NCBI GenBank assembly: GCA_027624715.1
Contig: JAQBTV010000004.1
Span: 106,081 to 170,080, forward strand
Origin: Pseudomonadota bacterium
GTDB lineage: Bacteria > Pseudomonadota > Gammaproteobacteria > Burkholderiales > Eutrophovitaceae
Length of the DNA stretch: 64,000 nucleotides
Reading direction: 5' to 3'
Position 1 is the first letter of the stretch. Each line of letters starts with the position of its first letter. The notes beneath the pieces are model-generated. The model was given only the letters and a program-made list of their open reading frames with translations, did no database searches and was not told where the DNA came from. A program made the position numbers and the translations under genes. Below, piece by piece: positions 57,376 through 64,000 of the stretch.

Positions 57376-60300
57376 TTATACTAAAGAGCTTGAGCGATGG
57401 AACCTACCAAAGTGATACAAAATGGTAGGAAGCACAAGAAGATTCAAAAGGGTTGACGTAAAGAGTCCACCTACAATAATGGTCGCCATGGGCCCCTCAA
57501 TTTCTCGACCAGGCTCTCCAGTCCCTAGGGCTAGCGGCAATAAGGCAAGACCAGTCACTAGAGCGGTCATCAGAATGGAAGTTAGTCGCTCAGAAGCCCC
57601 TCTTACGACTGTATCGAAATTCCAAGCAACTTTCTCAACTTCAACAAGGTATTGATAATGAGATACCAGCATGATGGAGTTCCTGAGCGTAATGCCAAAC
57701 AAAGTCACAAATCCCACCAAGGAGCCTAGAGATAGCCAACCTCCGGAGAATATCACTGCAATTACCCCACCAACAAGAGCAAAAGGTAAATTCAAGAAGG
57801 TGATCGCCATATTATGCAGTTGATTAAAAGCAATATAAAGGAGTATGAAGATGCCGACTCCGGCTAACAACGAATGAACCACTAAATCCGCCTTTGCCTT
57901 CCGCTCGGATTCAGCAGTCCCAGAAAAGACAACATAATTGCCGGGTGAGAGCACCACATCAGCCAAAATTTTCTCTTTCGCTCTAAATCCAAAGGAACCC
58001 AAGTCTCGGCCCGAGAATCTCGCAGTGACCGTTTGTACTCGGCGACCATCAGAATGCAGTATTTTATATCGACCACCAATCAAGCTAATATCGGCAACAT
58101 CTGACAACCGAACGACAGAATCCCCAATTTTCTTAATCAATAAGTCAGACAACAAGCGTACGTTCTGCCTGAGTGAATCTTCAAGAATTACGACAATATC
58201 GACAACCCGGTTTTCCTTTCTAATCTGGCCCACTACTTCACCGTCATATGCCGCACTGACCACCTGAAGCACCTCACCTGGCGTCACGCCCAATGCCGAC
58301 AAACGGGCGTGTCGTAGTCTAATATCCAGCTGCGGCGTACCAGCGGGCGCCTGTATCTGAACATCTTCTGAACCATAGACTTGATTTAAGCTAGCGGCAA
58401 CCTGACGCGCATCACGATCTAAAGTATCGAGATTGGACCCATAAATCGTAGCGACAAACGGGGCAGCGAAACCAGTGATCGTCTCTTCGATACGCTCTGT
58501 CAAAAATGTATTAACACCAAAACTTAATCCAGGAAAATGTCCAACTTTCTGCCCACCAAGCACATCCCGTATTTCAGAGAGAACTCGTTCTTGTTCGTCT
58601 CCATCTAAAGCGCCAACTTCTATCTCAAATTCACTGTAATGCGTTCCAAAAGTGTCTGCACCATTTTTAGAGCGCCCTACCCATTGTGCTACAGATTCGA
58701 CCCCATCAATTTCACCCAATGCCGCAGATACTCGATCACCAATTCTCAACGACTCTCTCTCTGATGTGCCAGGAACAGCCGTCATATGAGCAATATAGTG
58801 CCCCTCCTTCAAGGCGGGAATAAACTCGCCAGAAAATAATGGGAAAACACAGATGCCAGAGATAACGAGAACGATAACCACCGTAAGATTACGCGCGAAT
58901 TTCCCCTCAAACCAAACCAAAAGCTTCTCATACTGAGGCCGAATAAATGAAACTGCTGGAGGATCATCTGCTGATAAGTTACTGCTACCTAAAAGTAGAT
59001 AACACAAAGCGGGAGTGAGCGTTACTGCCGTCACTAAAGATGCCAATATGGCAAATATGTAAGCGAGCCCAAGCGGTGCAAAAAGTTTGCCTGCAATACC
59101 TGACAAAGTTAAAAGTGGTACGAACGCCAAAACGACAATAAAGGTGGCATAAACTACCGAACTCCTCACCTCCACTGAGGCTTCCAAAACCACGTCAGAT
59201 ACTCTTTGTCCCCCGCCTGCAATTTGATTTAATCTCAGCCGTCTAAAGATATTCTCTGTATCAATAATGGCATCATCTACCACCTCTCCAAGAGCAATTG
59301 CTAAGCCTCCAATAACCATCACATTGAGTGCCACATCAAGTGCATCGAGAACAATCACTGCGGACAGTAAAGATACTGGCATAGCGACGGCGCATATGAT
59401 TGCTGTACGCACGTTATAGAGGAATAGGAACAAAATACCAATCACAAGGACCGAACCAATTAGCACGTCACGCTGTACATTTTCAACTGCTGTTTCTATA
59501 AAATTCGCTGGCCTAAAAAGATTCTTGTGAAGAGTAATTTCCTCTCTCTTAATTAATGGTTCAAGTTCTAATATCGCCCGTTCTAGGTCTTGCGTGACCG
59601 CGTACGTATTGGCACCTAGCTGCCCTTGTATCATTAAAAAAACACCAGGCTGCGCATCAATGGACGCAGCGCCAATAGATGGCGCAGGGCCAGCGATAAC
59701 CTTGGTCAAATCTCCAAGATGAATATTGACTCCAGCACGCGACTCAACGATCAAATGCTCAAGATCCCCCAAATCTCTTGGCTGCCCATCCATTTGAATA
59801 TTCACATGTTGGTTAGGTGTCTTAATGAAACCCGTCCCCACCATACCTGTCGCAGATTTTGCGGCATCTATTAAGTGTTGAAATGAAACATTGGCCTGTT
59901 CTAATTTTTGAAGGTCCACCTGAATTTGCCACTGCTCAACATCGCCACCGAAAACGTTAACTTCAGCGACACCAGGGACAGCCAATAAATGAGGGCGTAT
60001 GCTCCAATCCACTATAGTCCTCAACTCAGAAAGAGAACGTTTGTCTGAGGTCACGCCAATACCTAAAACCGTACTGGCAGAAGAGGTCAGAGGGGTCATG
60101 GTTGGGGCGTCTACCCCTCGTGGCATTTCGATTGCTAGGGCCGCTATGCGCTCCCCAACCACCTGCCTGTTGAGATAAACATCGCTACCGTCCTTAAAAA
60201 TTACGGTTACAACCGACAATCCGGGTATTGACTGGGAACGGATATTCGCTAGCTCCGGGATTCCCATTAAGGCATTTTCTATCGGCTGCGTTACTAACTT

Positions 60301-60486
60301 CTCAACTAATTCGGAAGAATAGCCTTGAGCCTCTATCTGAAGAACAACTTGGCTTGGCGAAAACTCAGGAAAAACATCTAAGTTGGCATTAGAAATGGTA
60401 TACAAACCATAGCTGATAACGGTAATTGCGAGAGTGACAACGACCCCAGCATATTTGATCGAATTACGAACGATTCCGACAATCAT
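57376..60486 (-). CDS. RND efflux pump, CzcA/CusA-related
   Basis: 1036-residue inner-membrane RND pump of the heavy-metal-efflux branch by N-terminus (NLDVFPEFSPSQVVLQIEAQG, then SSELVEKLVTQPIENALMGI). Helix 4 reads ALGEVVDDAIIDTENI, with an Asp-Asp pair instead of the Asp-Gly usual in CzcA. That resembles a distinct subgroup whose cargo is not certain. It follows a TolC-like and an adaptor gene. Confidence 0.88.
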   Translation of the reverse strand: MIVGIVRNSIKYAGVVVTLAITVISYGLYTISNANLDVFPEFSPSQVVLQIEAQGYSSELVEKLVTQPIENALMGIPELANIRSQSIPGLSVVTVIFKDGSDVYLNRQVVGERIAALAIEMPRGVDAPTMTPLTSSASTVLGIGVTSDKRSLSELRTIVDWSIRPHLLAVPGVAEVNVFGGDVEQWQIQVDLQKLEQANVSFQHLIDAAKSATGMVGTGFIKTPNQHVNIQMDGQPRDLGDLEHLIVESRAGVNIHLGDLTKVIAGPAPSIGAASIDAQPGVFLMIQGQLGANTYAVTQDLERAILELEPLIKREEITLHKNLFRPANFIETAVENVQRDVLIGSVLVIGILFLFLYNVRTAIICAVAMPVSLLSAVIVLDALDVALNVMVIGGLAIALGEVVDDAIIDTENIFRRLRLNQIAGGGQRVSDVVLEASVEVRSSVVYATFIVVLAFVPLLTLSGIAGKLFAPLGLAYIFAILASLVTAVTLTPALCYLLLGSSNLSADDPPAVSFIRPQYEKLLVWFEGKFARNLTVVIVLVISGICVFPLFSGEFIPALKEGHYIAHMTAVPGTSERESLRIGDRVSAALGEIDGVESVAQWVGRSKNGADTFGTHYSEFEIEVGALDGDEQERVLSEIRDVLGGQKVGHFPGLSFGVNTFLTERIEETITGFAAPFVATIYGSNLDTLDRDARQVAASLNQVYGSEDVQIQAPAGTPQLDIRLRHARLSALGVTPGEVLQVVSAAYDGEVVGQIRKENRVVDIVVILEDSLRQNVRLLSDLLIKKIGDSVVRLSDVADISLIGGRYKILHSDGRRVQTVTARFSGRDLGSFGFRAKEKILADVVLSPGNYVVFSGTAESERKAKADLVVHSLLAGVGIFILLYIAFNQLHNMAITFLNLPFALVGGVIAVIFSGGWLSLGSLVGFVTLFGITLRNSIMLVSHYQYLVEVEKVAWNFDTVVRGASERLTSILMTALVTGLALLPLALGTGEPGREIEGPMATIIVGGLFTSTLLNLLVLPTILYHFGRFHRSSSLV

Positions 60487-60558
60487 GAGGTTTCGTTTCC
60501 ATCATCTATAGAAATAGCGTGATGCCACCCCCACGCTACGCGACCCAGAGACTGAGTT

Positions 60559-61620
60559 TCAGTCCTCATTCTCGTTACGTATTTGGTATTTCAACTCTTC
60601 TGATAACAGAAGTTGTGCGCCCGACACAACGATCTGATCTCCCGGCACAAACGCATTAACCTCGAACCAACCCATTCCCAAATCAACATCGGCTTCAATT
60701 TTTAATCGAGCAAAAACCCCATCACTAAGCCGCTTGAACACCCACGGTTTACCCGCATGCCATAAAACCGCCTCACCAGGTATAAAAACACCTGAGACCT
60801 CTTCTAAATTTTTAGATAATGAAACAACGACTCGAGTACCGGTTGGAATTTGCTCATCAACCATAAAAAATTTATCTGCTGCCCCAGTACCAAATTGTGC
60901 ACTTGGGGCCTCCGAGACATAACGCGCAGATATTTTCTGAGTTGGGAAGCCCACGGGAGCAATATCAACAGTACCAGTTCCTGCAGCAGATAGCGCAGCA
61001 TCCCTGACAAATAATCGTACAAGACTCGCTTTTCGAGTTACCAAACTTTTAAAATCAGAAGAATCGTCATTAAGCAACCAGTCAATCACTTCAGAGCCCC
61101 ATATTGCGCTCGCAGAATGCCTTAATGACGCTAAATTTCTACGCAAATTAAGTCGATGCATTCTAACGGCATCGAGCTGATACTCACTTTCCATTAACTC
61201 ACGTCTTGAAATATTTTGGCGATCTTCAAATAACAGATTAGCCCGCTTGTACGATTCTGCTAGATGCGCCTCTTCGATAGCTTTAGCACGATCCTCATTT
61301 AAAAAAGTAATCAAACGCTCTTTGATTTCTAACAGCCCAGAGATATCGAGAATCTCTCCGAACAGTTGATATTCAACTTGATGATGCATGACTTCCAGCT
61401 TTATCAATTCAATCCCAGCCGCATCCTGATCCTCGCGAGCCAGCCTAACCAGTGAGACCCCATCTTCGTAATCGGTCAAATCCCTAGTCTCTATCTCTTC
61501 GTCATAATCAGACTCGCTGAGTAAGAAATCGTCTCGATTAAATGTCACGAGGACAAATAAAAGTGCAGCGATAAATAGCGTAAGGCCACCAATGACCAAA
61601 TTATATTGACGCGTATTCAA
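60559..61620 (-). CDS. RND periplasmic adaptor for the CzcA-related pump
   Basis: Membrane fusion protein of 353 residues. One N-terminal helix (YNLVIGGLTLFIAALLFVLVTF), a very acidic linker (about residues 36-52, D/E-rich), a coiled-coil hairpin (about 100-165), and a C-terminal beta-barrel (VSGVFIPGEAVLWHAGKPWVF). The lipoyl half is less conserved than in AcrA. Start is TTG with an AGG site in the end of the TolC gene. No lipobox. Confidence 0.78.
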   Translation of the reverse strand: MNTRQYNLVIGGLTLFIAALLFVLVTFNRDDFLLSESDYDEEIETRDLTDYEDGVSLVRLAREDQDAAGIELIKLEVMHHQVEYQLFGEILDISGLLEIKERLITFLNEDRAKAIEEAHLAESYKRANLLFEDRQNISRRELMESEYQLDAVRMHRLNLRRNLASLRHSASAIWGSEVIDWLLNDDSSDFKSLVTRKASLVRLFVRDAALSAAGTGTVDIAPVGFPTQKISARYVSEAPSAQFGTGAADKFFMVDEQIPTGTRVVVSLSKNLEEVSGVFIPGEAVLWHAGKPWVFKRLSDGVFARLKIEADVDLGMGWFEVNAFVPGDQIVVSGAQLLLSEELKYQIRNENED

Positions 61621-61630
61621 GTCAATGCCT

Positions 61631-63028
61631 CTAGTGTTTATTCATAACCATCGGGAACCGATACTTAAAAACTAATGGAGTTTGACACGAATCCTCAAGT
61701 TCAGCGACTGCAGAAAAAAAGGTAACTTTATTGTCAATAAACCGTTCTGCTATCTGAATATAATTTAAACGTGCATCGTAGAGTTCAACTCGGCTGATAT
61801 CTCCCGCGCTAAATCCGTCTTCTTTACCGGAAAACATGCTATGGGCTCGGCGTAAATTTAAGCTACTCTGTTGCAACCTATCTTGAGCAGACAGGGCAGC
61901 GGCATGATTTCGATCAATCTCAACAAGAATATTAATTTGCTTTTCCTTAACTTGCAGATGTTTCAGCGACCTCGAGGCCTCCGCCTGCGAAATGAATGCA
62001 TCAGCATGATTTGGTAAAACCAATCCCAATGCAAAATTCCAAATATTGTCTCCCTGATCCCAAAAATAGCCTGGAGCTATCGATATCTCGGGGTACTGTT
62101 TGATAAGAGCCAGCTTCAATTCAACATCGGCAATACCGAAATCAATAAGAGATTTTTGTAAATCAATACGATTACGTAACGCAGCACCCCTAAAATCTAG
62201 AGCTTCCATTGTGAAGATCTGATCAAAATCAGACGTCTCGAGATCAAGTTTTTGCAAGTCAGCCGCAGAAATGCCTATCAAGCCAGCCATCAAAGAAATA
62301 ATCTCGAGTCTTTCCATTTCAAGATCTAGCTCAAGCTCACGAAATAGTCCCAGATCAAACCGTCTTTTATCTAACTCCTGTCGATCTGTGAAGCCATAAG
62401 AAAATCTAGCTTCAATAAGCCCATTTAACTCTTCCGCTAACTTTATTTTCTGAACATAGAGTTTTCGTTTAGCCTCATTTGCAGCCAAACGGAATAAATT
62501 ATTGCGCAGGGACGAATGCAGCGACCATATTTCTTGAGTAAGCTCGAGCGCTGCTCCATCCAAATAGAACAATGACTTTTGCGACAAAGCCTCTCGTTTT
62601 TTTTTCGAGAAAAACGGTAAATCTACCGCGAACCCCACTCCCCAAGGCTCTTGCCCATTTACTTCCTTTGTATGGTACTCAGTAGCCACTTGGACTTTTT
62701 GCCACACCCCTAGACCCGACGATTGGGCTGAAACCTCAGACAACTCTATATTTTTTCGAGCAACCTCAAGCCTCGGACTGAGGTAGAGCCCCGCATACAT
62801 GAGCTCCTCAAGCCCCCATCGGTCAGGCGGCCAAGATCGGCCATAGCCCGACTCAGTCACAAAACTAGCCAAATTATTAAGCATTACCTCCCTAGACTCA
62901 AAATCTTGCGTTATTTGCGCTTTTTTGGGCGTATCGGGAACATAGCTCTTCATGTGCCCGCATCCAAAAAGAACTAGGCAAAAAATACCCAAAAAGAAAT
63001 ATGGCGCGACATGACAATAACTGCGCAT
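61631..63028 (-). CDS. TolC-family outer-membrane efflux lipoprotein
   Basis: Outer-membrane channel of the TolC/OprM family. I start at MRSYCHV, where a GGAG site lies 5 bases upstream; this gives a signal peptide with lipobox LFGC (Cys about 23). An upstream ATG at 63103 adds 25 residues. Long helical repeats (QEIWSLHSSLRNNLFRLAANEA and similar stretches) and ILVEIDRNHAAALSAQDRLQ are typical of the periplasmic tunnel. It heads the block and precedes its adaptor by 10 bases; it may serve both pumps. Confidence 0.85.
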   Translation of the reverse strand: MRSYCHVAPYFFLGIFCLVLFGCGHMKSYVPDTPKKAQITQDFESREVMLNNLASFVTESGYGRSWPPDRWGLEELMYAGLYLSPRLEVARKNIELSEVSAQSSGLGVWQKVQVATEYHTKEVNGQEPWGVGFAVDLPFFSKKKREALSQKSLFYLDGAALELTQEIWSLHSSLRNNLFRLAANEAKRKLYVQKIKLAEELNGLIEARFSYGFTDRQELDKRRFDLGLFRELELDLEMERLEIISLMAGLIGISAADLQKLDLETSDFDQIFTMEALDFRGAALRNRIDLQKSLIDFGIADVELKLALIKQYPEISIAPGYFWDQGDNIWNFALGLVLPNHADAFISQAEASRSLKHLQVKEKQINILVEIDRNHAAALSAQDRLQQSSLNLRRAHSMFSGKEDGFSAGDISRVELYDARLNYIQIAERFIDNKVTFFSAVAELEDSCQTPLVFKYRFPMVMNKH

Positions 63029-63127
63029 CCAGGCTCCGGGCATTTTGTGAATAAACTCGCTGTTTTTAAGTTGATCGAAGTCCGTAACACAGCTCCTCGT
63101 CAATCGACGCGGGCTCTATGGACATCG

Positions 63128-64000
63128 CTAAACTTGTGGATTAACTTTCTCGACACCAGACTGTAGCTTATTGATGGCATTCAAATAAGCTTTGGCTGAA
63201 GCAACTACGATGTCTGTATCAGCTCCATGTCCGTTCACAATCTTACCGTTTTTAGCAAGCCGTACACTTACCTCACCTTGAGAATCTGTTCCACTCGTAA
63301 CGGCATTAACAGAATATAGCTGAAGATCCGCTCCACTAGTAACAATTGACTCGATCGCCTTGAATGTAGCATCCACTTGTCCGCTACCAGATGCATGAGC
63401 ACTCTTTTCCTCGTCGCCTTCTGACAAAAAGACTGTTGCCTTAGGCGCCTCACCAGTCTCAAAAGAGGCCTTTAAAGACAGTAACTTAAAACGCTCATCG
63501 TTCACATTGATCGCCTCGTCTGATGAGATCAACATGACCAGATCTTCATCAAAAACTTCATGCTTCTTATCCGCCAATTCTTTAAAACGTGCGAATGCGG
63601 CATTCATAACCTCTTCGCCACTCACTTCGATACCGAGCTCGATCAATCTTTGCTTGAATGCATTACGCCCAGAGTGTTTGCCGAGTACTAATTTATTCTT
63701 AGACCAACCAACGTCTTCGGCCTTCATAATTTCATAGGTTTCGCGATGCTTAAGCACCCCATCCTGATGAATCCCTGACTCGTGCGCAAATGCATTAGCA
63801 CCGACAATTGCCTTATTCGGCTGTACCGGGAACCCAGTTATCGCAGACACCAATTTAGAGGCAGGAACAATTTGAGTCGCATCAATCCTAGTGTCACATT
63901 GGAAAAAATCTTGTCTTGTCCGGACAGCCATCACGATTTCTTCTAAAGACGCATTGCCTGCCCTCTCCCCAAGCCCATTGACTGTGCACTCAATTTGACG
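63128..64000 (-). CDS. leuA: 2-isopropylmalate synthase, 5' end cut by window
   Basis: Condenses acetyl-CoA with 2-ketoisovalerate to start leucine synthesis. The visible part is the C-terminal portion. It reads through the window edge with [60 protein letters not shown] (in part) and the allosteric leucine-binding C-terminal domain. Its frame is open at 64000, so the start is to the right. It is co-directional with the TolC gene, which begins about 100 bases downstream. Confidence 0.96.
   Translation of the reverse strand, partial: RQIECTVNGLGERAGNASLEEIVMAVRTRQDFFQCDTRIDATQIVPASKLVSAITGFPVQPNKAIVGANAFAHESGIHQDGVLKHRETYEIMKAEDVGWSKNKLVLGKHSGRNAFKQRLIELGIEVSGEEVMNAAFARFKELADKKHEVFDEDLVMLISSDEAINVNDERFKLLSLKASFETGEAPKATVFLSEGDEEKSAHASGSGQVDATFKAIESIVTSGADLQLYSVNAVTSGTDSQGEVSVRLAKNGKIVNGHGADTDIVVASAKAYLNAINKLQSGVEKVNPQV

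Noticed and set aside
1..64000. tRNA or rRNA genes, insertion sequences, prophage or CRISPR
   Set aside because: Reading the intergenic regions on both strands I found no cloverleaf-like genes, transposase or integrase frames, terminal inverted repeats or spacer arrays.

Overview
The window reads as chromosome of an AT-leaning betaproteobacterium, most likely Burkholderiales. The evidence is gene order and protein character: leuC-leuD-leuB-asd-fimV with aroC and an MFS gene just upstream, the neighbourhood of a fused-decarboxylase-type ODC, dcd, apbC and metG, and a BoxR/BoxC/BoxB aerobic benzoate pathway. I cannot name a genus from sequence alone.

Layout. Positions 1-23.7 kb are mostly housekeeping: the 3'-truncated fimV, aspartate-semialdehyde dehydrogenase, leuBDC, an MFS carrier, aroC, thyA-folA, a type III ornithine/lysine decarboxylase, dcd, apbC, metG, dnaE, an alpha/beta hydrolase, another MFS carrier, an O-acetylhomoserine sulfhydrylase, a CoA-binding protein and a 3-hydroxyacyl-CoA dehydrogenase. 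Positions 23.7-24.2 kb are a gene graveyard with a frameshifted PagL-like remnant. Positions 24.2-38.7 kb are an accessory catabolic region: a TRAP transporter with two tandem binding proteins, an epoxide hydrolase, a haloacetate-dehalogenase-like hydrolase, an aminotransferase, and a plus-strand run of ketopantoate-reductase-like protein, mandelate-racemase-like enzyme, ArsC-like protein, FAD-linked 2-hydroxyacid dehydrogenase and a membrane protein.

Positions 38.7-52.5 kb hold the benzoate module. A minus-strand operon runs flavodoxin, benzoate-CoA ligase, ABC binding protein, a fused carboxyltransferase-like protein, livHMGF, an alpha/beta hydrolase, the scar of a 3-hydroxybutyrate dehydrogenase, and a double-CDGSH protein. 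Divergent from it is boxR-boxC-boxB, closed by a clear terminator. Together these would import an aromatic acid, activate it to the CoA thioester, epoxidise benzoyl-CoA (BoxB) and open the ring (BoxC). The usual reductase BoxA and the downstream BoxD are not in the window; a small flavodoxin sits where an electron donor would be useful.

Positions 52.5-63.1 kb are a co-directional efflux block: TolC-like lipoprotein, adaptor, CzcA/CusA-like RND pump, thioredoxin, second adaptor and an AcrB-like pump. The window ends inside leuA, whose 5' end lies off the right edge. I saw no tRNA, rRNA, CRISPR array, insertion sequence or prophage.

The most interesting points are the boxA-less benzoate cluster with its flavodoxin, the stand-alone fused malonate-decarboxylase-like protein in the benzoate uptake operon, a mandelate-racemase-like enzyme with the catalytic Lys replaced by Arg, a local gene-conversion-like patch between the two TRAP binding proteins, and two gene scars.
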